Source of the DNA: an uncultured Selenomonadales bacterium
GTDB taxonomy: Bacteria; Bacillota_C; Negativicutes; Selenomonadales; Selenomonadaceae
NCBI GenBank assembly: GCA_937916025.1
Contig: CALGGX010000483.1
Coordinates: 1-8,574 of the forward strand
Reading direction: 5' to 3'
DNA: 8,574 bases
Position numbers and translations under genes: made by a program. A model generated the notes under the pieces. The model did no database searches. It worked only from the letters and a program-made list of their open reading frames with translations, and was not told where the DNA came from. Positions 1 through 7,054 of this stretch are shown piece after piece (position 1 is the first letter of the stretch; the number at the start of each line of letters is the position of its first letter).

Positions 1-476
1 TGATTGAATTGCGGCGTCTGTTGATTTTGAGTTTGTTGCTGATTGAATTGCGGCGTCTGTTGATTTTGAGTTTGTTGCTGATTGAATTGCGGCGACTGTT
101 GATTCGGAGCTTGTTGCTGATTGAATTGCGGCATCTGTTGTTGGTTTTGAGTTTGCGGCTGATTGAATTGCGGTTGCTGTTGATTGTTTTGAAATTGCGA
201 CTGATTATATTGCGGTTGCTGTTGGTTTTGCGTCGGCTGTTGTTGATTTTGAGATTGCGGCTGATTGAATTGCGGCTGATTGAATTGCGGTTGTTGTTGA
301 TTGTTCGGAGTTTGTTGCTGATTGAATTGCGGCGATTGCTGTTGATTTTGAGCTTGCGGCTGATTGAATTGCGGTTGATTGAATTGCGGTTGCTGTTGCT
401 GTTGATTGTTCGGAGTTTGTTGCTGATTGAATTGCGGTTGATTTTGATTCGGAGCTTGCGGCTGATTATATTGCGG
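1..476 (-). repeat. In-frame coding repeat, PQFNQ/PQYNQ units
   Basis: On the plus strand the core GATTGAATTGCGG starts at 2, 41, 80, 119, 161, 263, 278, 320, 362, 377 and 425, with the variant GATTATATTGCGG at 203 and 464. All spacings are multiples of three (15, 39, 42, 48 or 60 bases), so the frame of the minus-strand gene is kept. The core encodes PQFNQ or PQYNQ; the linkers are Q/N-rich with T, A, S or P. The array continues past the left edge. Confidence 0.95.
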
Positions 477-1370
477 TTGCTGATTTGATTGCTGAGCCGG
501 TGCCTGTTGACTTTGATTCGGCGATTGCGAAGGCATGTTTTGTGCCGCCGATTTGATATTGCGGAACATCGATTGCAGAAATTGACGAGTCTGTGTCACC
601 GACTGATTTTGTTGTCCGTCCCGAGTTTGTTGCCCGCCTTGATTTTGCGAGCCGCGCGGCGTCGATTGCTCCTGTCCTTCCTCCGGCATCGAATTCGCAT
701 CGCTCGACGAACGCGGCATGAAGTATTTGATCAGTTGCTTCAAAAATGCCATGCCTTCCGATTGCTGATTTTGCGGCATCGGAAGTTGCGCCGTCGTGCC
801 TTGAGCCAATTGCGCCAACGCCGCGTATAACATTTGCGGCAAGTCTGCCGCGTTTTTCGAGTCGATTAATTCAAACGACGCCTTCGACAGCAATACCGGT
901 TCGAGTGCCGTGCCGCCCTCTTCACTCACCAGCAGATTTTTGAAGTTCTTCAACAATATTTCGGTCTCGGAGTTGAGCTCCATCGAAAAGCCTTTTTCAG
1001 CCAATGCGCCGATCTGCGACAGCATTCGCGCAAACACCGAAAGTTGTTCCATCGAAAAACGCTGACTTTCAAGCGTGCTGCCGACGCCCTGTTTCAGCGT
1101 CGCGTCCATCGAAAACGCCTGTTGCAGTACGTTCCGCACGATCTGACTTACCTCGTCCGGCATCTTCTCCAAGCCGAATCGCTCGCTCGTCGATATCCGA
1201 GACAATAATCCCGCCATATCATCGACGGCGGTTCTCAACGCCACATTCGTCTGCGGTCGAAATCCGCCGCTCGTACTGCCATCATCGCGCCTCTGGACGC
1301 CGTCCGTGCCTCCCGTACGTTGCGGCTGATTTAACGGTCTTATACCTATGGCACCTGCGTCCAATGGCAT
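1..1370 (-). CDS. YlqG-position hypothetical protein with Q/N-rich repeat tail (C-terminus beyond window)
   Basis: This reading frame stays open from an ATG at 1370 to the left edge, giving 456 complete codons and no stop, so the C-terminus is missing. The start is supported by GAAGGGAG at 1380-1387, nine bases upstream, and lies 20 bases after the rnhB stop. Residues 1 to about 290 are a mixed, probably helical region with three FSM(D/E) elements at 86, 105 and 128. From about residue 290 the chain is almost only Q, N, P, F, Y, T, S and A, with thirteen PQ(F/Y)NQ cores and no charged residue. I see no signal peptide or membrane segment. In B. subtilis the gene after rnhB is ylqG, followed by the FlhB-like ylqH; that family resembles the flagellar hook-length protein FliK. 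Linking this gene to that family rests on position only. Its function is unknown. I am confident that it is coding and not confident about its role. Confidence 0.85.
   Translation of the reverse strand, partial: MPLDAGAIGIRPLNQPQRTGGTDGVQRRDDGSTSGGFRPQTNVALRTAVDDMAGLLSRISTSERFGLEKMPDEVSQIVRNVLQQAFSMDATLKQGVGSTLESQRFSMEQLSVFARMLSQIGALAEKGFSMELNSETEILLKNFKNLLVSEEGGTALEPVLLSKASFELIDSKNAADLPQMLYAALAQLAQGTTAQLPMPQNQQSEGMAFLKQLIKYFMPRSSSDANSMPEEGQEQSTPRGSQNQGGQQTRDGQQNQSVTQTRQFLQSMFRNIKSAAQNMPSQSPNQSQQAPAQQSNQQPQYNQPQAPNQNQPQFNQQQTPNNQQQQQPQFNQPQFNQPQAQNQQQSPQFNQQQTPNNQQQPQFNQPQFNQPQSQNQQQPTQNQQQPQYNQSQFQNNQQQPQFNQPQTQNQQQMPQFNQQQAPNQQSPQFNQQQTQNQQTPQFNQQQTQNQQTPQFN
2..118 (-). repeat. Tandem 39-bp repeat, three units
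   Basis: The units are 2-40, 41-79 and 80-118. The first two are identical and the third differs at a few bases. Each encodes 13 residues of the Q/N-rich tail. The near identity at the left edge compared with the more varied units further in suggests recent duplication at this end of the array. Confidence 0.9.
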
Positions 1371-1379
1371 TTGCTTTCG

Positions 1380-1387
1380 CTCCCTTC
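1380..1387 (-). promoter_or_regulatory. Ribosome binding site deciding the start of the Q/N-rich gene
   Basis: The minus strand reads GAAGGGAG nine bases before the ATG at 1370. It lies in the 20-base gap after the rnhB stop codon, which suggests translation follows on from rnhB within one transcript. Confidence 0.7.
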
Positions 1388-1390
1388 AGT

Positions 1391-2074
1391 TCAGAATTTA
1401 ATCGACAGTTGCGCCGAGTACATTGACTTAACCGGTTCGTAACTTCGTCGATGCAACGGACTCGCGCCGTATTTTTTGATCGCGTCCAAATGTTTTTTTG
1501 TTCCGTAGCCGCGATTGTGTTTGAAGTCGTATTGCGGAAAAATCTCGTTCCAATCGTCCGTCAGGCGATCGCGAGTCACTTTCGCAATGATCGACGCCGC
1601 CGCTATCGATGCCGATTTTGCATCGCCCCGGACAATCGCTTCCGAGTCGATCCCTGCTCCGAAATCCACTCGCATCGCGTCCGTCAACACAAAATCCGGC
1701 GCAATCGGCAACGCATTCACCGCGCGCTTCATCGCTTCGAGCGTCGCACGGTAGACGTTCAGTCGATCGATCTCTTCAATTTCCGAACGCACGGTCGAAA
1801 CACCGATCGCCCGCTCGACAATTTCATAATACAACTGCTCGCGTCGACGCGGCGTCACTTTTTTCGAGTCGTTCAGATATTTAATGAAAACGTCCTGCGG
1901 CAAGATCACTGCCGAAACGACAACCGGTCCGGCGAGCGAGCCGCGCCCGACTTCGTCCACGCCCGCGATCAATCGCAATCCTTCCGCGCGGAGTTTGTCT
2001 TCATATTCGTACAAGCGAAAAACGCGCGCGCGTTCTTCCTCGAGTTTTCGATTCTTCTGCTCTTTTATCGTCAT
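1391..2074 (-). CDS. rnhB: Ribonuclease HII
   Basis: This 227-residue protein matches RNase HII, a cytosolic enzyme that cuts the RNA strand of RNA:DNA hybrids and starts removal of single ribonucleotides left in DNA. The core opens with GVDEVGRGSLAGP at 38-50, which carries the D40-E41 pair and the GRG substrate loop. D132 (TDAM) and D151 (RGDAKSASIAAAS) complete the four metal-binding acidic residues, and the family's NRGYGTKKH and LHRRSY stretches are present near 187-212. About 37 basic and acidic residues precede the core, an N-terminal extension like that in Bacillus RNase HII. The ATG at 2074 overlaps the rbgA stop as ATGA and has no clear ribosome binding site of its own, so coupled translation is likely. 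The loop has Ser where many homologues have Pro (GRGPLAG); I do not consider this damaging. Confidence 0.97.
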   Translation of the reverse strand: MTIKEQKNRKLEEERARVFRLYEYEDKLRAEGLRLIAGVDEVGRGSLAGPVVVSAVILPQDVFIKYLNDSKKVTPRRREQLYYEIVERAIGVSTVRSEIEEIDRLNVYRATLEAMKRAVNALPIAPDFVLTDAMRVDFGAGIDSEAIVRGDAKSASIAAASIIAKVTRDRLTDDWNEIFPQYDFKHNRGYGTKKHLDAIKKYGASPLHRRSYEPVKSMYSAQLSIKF

Positions 2075-2958
2075 TTCAAATCAAATTCTTCATCATTGAT
2101 CGGATCGAGAGTGATCCGTCCAAGTTTACCGGCGCGGAATTCCGTCATAACCAATCGAATTGCTTTGTCAATATCAACCGCGCCGCCCTTTTTCAAACAG
2201 CCGCGCTTTTTGCCGATCACGTCGAGTAATTCCTCGCCGACAATCGGCAACGGCATCTCGAGTTTGAACCTTTCGATCAGATGCGAAGGATAATCGCGCG
2301 CGAGTTTTTCCAGCAACAGACAAGTCGTCCGTTCGATATCGTAAGTCTCGTCGTTGATCGCAAACGTCCACGCGAGTTTCAGCGCAATGAGTTGATCGTC
2401 AAACTTCGGATATAAAATGCCCGGCGTGTCGAGCAGTTCCAATCCGCCTTCGAGTTTGATCCATTGCTTGGCGCGCGTGACGCCCGGGCGATTTTCGATC
2501 TTCGTGTGCGCGCCGCCCGTCAATCGATTGATCAATGACGACTTGCCGACGTTCGGAATGCCGATTATCATCACTCGAGCCGCGCGCGGTTTTCCGCCGT
2601 GTTTGACGAGTTTGTGCGTCATAGGCTCGGCGAGTTTTTTCGCGGCGGCGAGGAGATTTTTGATGCCGAGCCCCTTGACGGCGTCGACGGCAATCGCAGG
2701 AATTTGCTCCGCGCGGAAGTGTTCGATCCATTTTCGAGTCAAAAATTCATCGGCGAGATCGGATTTACACAGGGCGATCAAACGCGGCTTGCCGTTGAGA
2801 ATTTTTTTGAGCAAAGGATTTTGACTGCTGAAGGGAATGCGCGCGTCGAGCACTTCAATCACGATGTCGACGAGTTTCAAATTCGACTCGATCAGGCGTT
2901 GCGCCTTCTTCATGTGCCCCGGAAACCACTGAAGTTTCGGCAAATCGTTTTCATTCAA
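2071..2958 (-). CDS. rbgA: Ribosome biogenesis GTPase YlqF/RbgA
   Basis: RbgA is a circularly permuted GTPase that acts late in 50S subunit assembly. With the TTG start at 2958 the protein has 295 residues, close to the 282 of B. subtilis. QWFPGHM at 10-16 is the family signature; its His15 corresponds to the B. subtilis catalytic His9. The permuted order is visible: G4 as CKSD at 64-67, then G1 (GIPNVGKSS, 133-141), PGVT (158-161) and G3 (DTPG, 177-180). The RNA-binding C-terminal region follows with IGKKRGCL. The G4 motif is normally NKxD, so Asn is replaced by Cys here. I chose TTG 2958 because GGGGTGATC at 2962-2970 is well placed for it, and because it gives an N-terminus nearer the family's. 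A GTG at 2967 would add three residues. It overlaps addB by 8 bases and rnhB by 4. Confidence 0.96.
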   Translation of the reverse strand: MNENDLPKLQWFPGHMKKAQRLIESNLKLVDIVIEVLDARIPFSSQNPLLKKILNGKPRLIALCKSDLADEFLTRKWIEHFRAEQIPAIAVDAVKGLGIKNLLAAAKKLAEPMTHKLVKHGGKPRAARVMIIGIPNVGKSSLINRLTGGAHTKIENRPGVTRAKQWIKLEGGLELLDTPGILYPKFDDQLIALKLAWTFAINDETYDIERTTCLLLEKLARDYPSHLIERFKLEMPLPIVGEELLDVIGKKRGCLKKGGAVDIDKAIRLVMTEFRAGKLGRITLDPINDEEFDLK

Positions 2959-5900
2959 TGTGATCACCCCGCTGAAGTTTTTGCTCGATCCGAGTCAACG
3001 CCTCCGCATCATCCCAGTTCGGAATGAAAAGCCAATTCTTCGAGTCCGGATCAAAACCGCATGCCGCTCCGAACTCGCAATATTTACAGCCGTTTTTATC
3101 GCCGTCTTTTTTGAAGGGACGCGCCGAAATTTCGCCGCCGAGAATTTTATCGCCGATGTGTTGAAAAATCTCGCGAACATACTGCAACAACCGATTGATC
3201 TCCTCTGCCGACTTCACGTTTGTCGTCGAATAAAATCCGCCGCCGGTTTTGAGTCGCGCCTTGATAAACTGCAACTCGTTGTCGATGCGCAAGACAATCG
3301 ATTCATCATTGAGCATCAGCCCCGGCATCTTCAGATCACTTTCGAGCTTCTCTCGCGCGTCTTCTTCCGACATTTCCGCATCAACCGGTTTTGGCGGATA
3401 TCGCAACAGGAAGTAAAACATTCCCGCCGGCTTCAGTCGATCGCCGAGCAGATCATTCGCAGCGAGCAGGTACGTCAGCAGCTGAAGGTTGATGCCGAAG
3501 TAGAAATCCACCGCATTCAGCGATACATTCGCGCCGGTTTTGTAATCCATGATCAGAAAATACTCGCCGTTCTCGTCAACGTCGATGCGATCGATCCGCC
3601 CGTTGAGCTCCAACCGCGCGGCGTCGAGTTCATAATTGAGTTTCGACGCTCCCTCGCGCCCGAATGTTTCTTCGAGCCGCGTCGGATGAAACTTACTCGC
3701 GCGATCGAATGCAATCAGTCGCCGAAGACTCGTCGAGGTCAATCGCCGTATCCGCTCGAGCTGATATTCATACGCCTTCGTGCTCTTCAGCAATTGATTG
3801 CGCAAACGCGGCGCGACTTCTTCAATCAATTCGTCGACAATCGAAACCATCTCCGGCTCCTCGACCGTTCCCCAACGCCGATTGTTTTGCGCCTGCATTC
3901 GCTCGCCGAATTTTTTCAATATCGCATGCAAGATACTGCCGACATCCGGCGGCATGAATTTCCATTCGCGCCTCTCTTCCAATCGCAAGCCGTACTTTGC
4001 AAAATGCTTGAAAGGACACGCCATGAACTGCTCGAAACGACTTACGCTGCCGTCGAGTTTTTTTCGCGGCGCAAACAATTGCCGCGCGGTTTTTGCGTCG
4101 AGTTTCATCTCGCCCGGAATAAATTCCTGCCGTTCCTCCGGCGTCAAAATGTCGATCGGCGCAAATTGCTTTTCAATCGACGGCAGGAGCGCGCTCAATC
4201 GATCGAGCAACGCCGAGCCCTGCATTGCTTTGCCTTCGGCGTCCGCCAGCGGATATGACAGCCAAAGAAATTCGCCGGACTCCGTCAGCGCGCGATACAG
4301 CAGAAATTTTTCCGCCAGTGAATTTTCGATGCCGCCGAGCGAAATTTCCAAGCCCGAGTCGCGCAAATGCAATCGATCCGCATCCGAAAACAGTCCTTTT
4401 TCTTGCGAGCGGCGCGGCATTCGTCCGTCACTGAAGCCGAGAATGTAAATCGCGCGCGAGTTTTGCAATGAATTTTGATCGAATTGAGCGACCGTCACTT
4501 CATCGAGCCCCGGCGGGATTAATGACACTTTCAACGCGTCGAGTCCTTCATTGACGAGTGCCTCGAATTCCCGCGCCGTCACTTCTTCTTCGCCGAGGGC
4601 TTCGACAAACTGCTCGAGCATGACCGTCACGTCATCCCAGATTTTGAGATGCTCTCTCGACAGCGCGAGATCGCCGTTCGCCGCCGCCGTTTCCGACCAA
4701 ACATTCAGCGTTTCAAACACGTCAAGCCGCTCGAGCAGTCCGTACAATGCTTCCGATTTCAGACGAATCGACTTCGAGCTTCGCAATTGATCCGCAAACT
4801 CCGACAGCGGCTCGATGATCGAACGCCTGATCGCATCTGCCGACGCCGCGCGTTCTTTCTGCCAATCCGATTGCTTGTCGAGATCGTCGTCGACTTCGCG
4901 TCGATGCCACGTCCACGGCTCCGATTGCGTCCATTTTTTTCGTCCGCGTACGCCGAATTCCAGCGCGTAATTTTCAAGCAGATCGATCGACTCACGCTCG
5001 ATCTCGAAAAATCCCGTCCGAAGACAACGAAAGATCGCGTCAATCCGCCAATTCTGCATTTCAATCGCCGAGCGGATCAGCTCCGCCAACGGATGATGCG
5101 CGCCCTCGCGTTTGGCATCGTTGAAATATCGAACGCCATGCTTCTCGAAGACCGGCTTGATCAAATCGGCGTAACTTTCGTCGCGGATCAAAACGCCGAT
5201 CTCCCGCGCCCGATATCCTTCGCCGAGTTTTTGTCGAATGTCGCGCGCGAGCATTTCCACTTCCACGCGTCTGCTTGCCGCTTCGAGGATTTTCACGCCG
5301 TCTGTCGATTGCCCGCCCGTCGAAATTGACGGAGGGAATTCAAACATCTTTGCTTCGAGCAATTTCAGCGCGGAATTTCGATATCGCCGCGGCTCGTTCA
5401 GCCGAGTGAGTTGCAATTCGATTGCGAGTTCTTTCGACAATGTTCGGAGCATGCAAAACGTCTCGAACGCGCGATGAAACATTCCGAGTTGCCGCCGATT
5501 TTCGTTTGATTGAATTTCCGGCTCCATCGTCAACGTCACGTGCACGTTCCGCGCGGCTTGCAACAGTGCTCGGAGGATTTTTCGCTGTTGCGGATCGAAA
5601 AAAATGAAGCCGTCGATGAAAACGTCCGCTTCGGATATATCCGGCGATTCGGCGATCAATTTCGCCGCGAGCTCGAGCACGTCTTCATCGTCATTCTTGC
5701 GCCCTTCGATCGATTGTTTGAAGTCATCGGCGAGTTCGGCAAGATCGATGACTTTATCGGCAAGCGCGTCGTCGAGCTCGAATGTTGCTTCTCGAAGCGC
5801 GTCCGCGTCGATCGAATACGTTCGCAATTCTTTCAGTTGCTCGGCGAGCGTTTCGCTGAAGCCGCGCTGTTTTGCCGCCTTTGCGAAGTATTTCAATTCG

Positions 5901-6211
5901 TCGCGTTTGCTCCGATCGAGCAGAATTTTTTTGAGCAGGAGTCGCCGTCCGATATCGGTAATGCGCGGAGTGATCGCTCCTCCCGTTTCCTGCAACACGT
6001 GTTGCGCGAAGCGTTGAAAACTCAAAACGTAAGTGTTGAGCATGCCTCCGCCGACGAGCCCGGCGAGTTCGCGCTCGATTTTGTAAGTCATGTACGCCGG
6101 CACGAGGAGATATTGCCGCCCGAGCGGATTGCTTTGCAACAGCTCTTTCAATTGCCGAAGGCAGTCGAATGTTTTGCCCGTGCCCGCGCGTCCGATGATC
6201 AATTCAAGCAT
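2951..6211 (-). CDS. addB: AddAB helicase-nuclease, AddB subunit
   Basis: AddB is the second subunit of the AddAB complex, which processes double-strand DNA ends for recombination. The 1086 residues begin with GRAGTGKT at 7-14, a Walker A motif at the very N-terminus as in Bacillus AddB (about 1160 residues). A GFSDGRMPRR stretch near 590 matches the family's conserved helicase-like core. The nuclease domain has GSILHAIL near 755, GRIDRID at 871-877 and DYK at 889-891. Cys732 with Cys1042, Cys1045 and Cys1051 (C-x2-C-x5-C) forms the iron-sulfur staple. I chose ATG 6211 because AAGGGTG lies five bases upstream; an in-frame TTG at 6226 overlaps the preceding stop and would add five residues. 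No addA is adjacent: the gene lies 11 bases after the pyridoxal kinase gene and overlaps rbgA. RexB-type naming is an alternative within the same family. Confidence 0.93.
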   Translation of the reverse strand: MLELIIGRAGTGKTFDCLRQLKELLQSNPLGRQYLLVPAYMTYKIERELAGLVGGGMLNTYVLSFQRFAQHVLQETGGAITPRITDIGRRLLLKKILLDRSKRDELKYFAKAAKQRGFSETLAEQLKELRTYSIDADALREATFELDDALADKVIDLAELADDFKQSIEGRKNDDEDVLELAAKLIAESPDISEADVFIDGFIFFDPQQRKILRALLQAARNVHVTLTMEPEIQSNENRRQLGMFHRAFETFCMLRTLSKELAIELQLTRLNEPRRYRNSALKLLEAKMFEFPPSISTGGQSTDGVKILEAASRRVEVEMLARDIRQKLGEGYRAREIGVLIRDESYADLIKPVFEKHGVRYFNDAKREGAHHPLAELIRSAIEMQNWRIDAIFRCLRTGFFEIERESIDLLENYALEFGVRGRKKWTQSEPWTWHRREVDDDLDKQSDWQKERAASADAIRRSIIEPLSEFADQLRSSKSIRLKSEALYGLLERLDVFETLNVWSETAAANGDLALSREHLKIWDDVTVMLEQFVEALGEEEVTAREFEALVNEGLDALKVSLIPPGLDEVTVAQFDQNSLQNSRAIYILGFSDGRMPRRSQEKGLFSDADRLHLRDSGLEISLGGIENSLAEKFLLYRALTESGEFLWLSYPLADAEGKAMQGSALLDRLSALLPSIEKQFAPIDILTPEERQEFIPGEMKLDAKTARQLFAPRKKLDGSVSRFEQFMACPFKHFAKYGLRLEERREWKFMPPDVGSILHAILKKFGERMQAQNNRRWGTVEEPEMVSIVDELIEEVAPRLRNQLLKSTKAYEYQLERIRRLTSTSLRRLIAFDRASKFHPTRLEETFGREGASKLNYELDAARLELNGRIDRIDVDENGEYFLIMDYKTGANVSLNAVDFYFGINLQLLTYLLAANDLLGDRLKPAGMFYFLLRYPPKPVDAEMSEEDAREKLESDLKMPGLMLNDESIVLRIDNELQFIKARLKTGGGFYSTTNVKSAEEINRLLQYVREIFQHIGDKILGGEISARPFKKDGDKNGCKYCEFGAACGFDPDSKNWLFIPNWDDAEALTRIEQKLQRGDHIE
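2962..2970 (-). promoter_or_regulatory. Ribosome binding site inside the addB end, for rbgA
   Basis: The minus strand reads GGGGTGATC, which matches the extended anti-Shine-Dalgarno complement GAGGTGATC at all but one base. The GGGG core is eight bases before TTG 2958. The alternative GTG start at 2967 lies inside this site, which is the reason for preferring the TTG. Confidence 0.5.
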
Positions 6212-6216
6212 TGTTG

Positions 6217-6223
6217 CACCCTT
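6217..6223 (-). promoter_or_regulatory. Ribosome binding site deciding the addB start
   Basis: The minus strand reads AAGGGTG five bases before the ATG at 6211. The TTG at 6226 lies upstream of this site and therefore cannot use it, so the shorter protein is preferred. Confidence 0.65.
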
Positions 6224-7050
6224 CAATCGAGTTCTGTCAAAAATTCTTCAAAAGGCAAGCCGAAATTCCATGGCAATTCGAGTTTCTCGGCGTATTCGAT
6301 GCATTTTGAGACAAAATCCGCCGCCTTCCGCGCGGAGTCCGCGAGTGAATTGCCGTTGATCAAATTGCCGACGAGAACGGCGAAAAACGCATCGCCGGTT
6401 CCGGAGCGATCGATGCCGAGGCGTTTGACGTTAACGAGATTGACATTGCCCTTGTCGTAGACGAAATTCGAGAGCGTTCTGCCGTCGCCGCTGTCGAGAG
6501 TGACGCCGGTGATCACGACTCGTCGCCCGCGAGTTTTCGCCGCAATATTCGCCGCGATATTCGCCAGCTTCGAGTCCGAGATCATTCCGCCGTCGGGATA
6601 CTGAATGCCGAGCAACTCGCATGCCTCGGTCAAGTTCGGCGTGACAAGATCCGCCGCCGTCAACAGCCGACGCATTTCCAGACACATGTCTTTCGTGTAA
6701 GACGCATAGATTTTGCCGTGATCGCCCATCACCGGATCAATCATGATTTGACTGCCGCTGTGCTCGACGAAACTCTTGACAATTTCGATCTGATGGATCG
6801 AGCCGAGAAAACCTGTCGCGACCGCGTCAAATCGAAGCGCGTTTTTATTCCAGCTGTCGATGTACCGCGTCATTCGATCGGTGAAGTCGTCGAGGAAGTA
6901 ATCGCTGAAGCCGGTGTGCACGGAGAGAATTGCCGTCGGGAGCGGGCAGACTTGAATTTTCAGCGCGGAGAGAATCGGCAACTCGATCGTCACCGAGCAA
7001 CGTCCGAAGCCCGTGATGTCATTGACGAGCGCAATTCGCTTTTGTCTCAA
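6223..7050 (-). CDS. pdxY: Pyridoxal/pyridoxamine kinase, PdxY-like
   Basis: This 275-residue protein belongs to the ribokinase-like pyridoxal kinase family, which phosphorylates B6 vitamers with ATP in the cytosol to salvage pyridoxal phosphate. The N-terminal NDITGFGRCS (10-19) and DPVMGD (105-110) are typical of PdxY/PdxK. TPNLTEA follows at 137-143, and GTGDAFF at 217-223 holds the anion hole and the catalytic Asp220. Length is close to E. coli PdxY (287). I chose the TTG at 7050: AGGGA at 7059-7063 is eight bases upstream and the start falls four bases after the queF stop. The ATG at 7104 would overlap queF by 50 bases, lacks a ribosome binding site and adds residues unlike the family. 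ThiD-type hydroxymethylpyrimidine kinases are relatives, but the overall pattern fits PdxY better. Exact vitamer preference cannot be read from the sequence. Confidence 0.9.
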   Translation of the reverse strand: MRQKRIALVNDITGFGRCSVTIELPILSALKIQVCPLPTAILSVHTGFSDYFLDDFTDRMTRYIDSWNKNALRFDAVATGFLGSIHQIEIVKSFVEHSGSQIMIDPVMGDHGKIYASYTKDMCLEMRRLLTAADLVTPNLTEACELLGIQYPDGGMISDSKLANIAANIAAKTRGRRVVITGVTLDSGDGRTLSNFVYDKGNVNLVNVKRLGIDRSGTGDAFFAVLVGNLINGNSLADSARKAADFVSKCIEYAEKLELPWNFGLPFEEFLTELD

Positions 7051-7054
7051 CTTC

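Noticed and set aside
9..488. A plus-strand open frame encoding a Leu/Arg/Ile-rich repeat protein
   Set aside because: It is the antisense shadow of the Q/N-rich repeat. The minus strand shows an ATG, a ribosome binding site and an operon position, and the plus-strand product has an implausible composition.
1..490. A CRISPR array or a non-coding satellite in the left-edge repeats
   Set aside because: The spacers are not unique sequences of constant length. The repeat period is always a multiple of three and stays in frame with a supported gene, so it is a coding repeat.
1451..2293. Long plus-strand open frame opposite rnhB and rbgA
   Set aside because: It lies antisense to two clearly recognised genes, its translation has no recognisable motif, and its openness follows from the codon bias of the minus-strand genes. 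The same holds for the long plus-strand frames at 2960-4258, 5510-6460 and 7154-8503.
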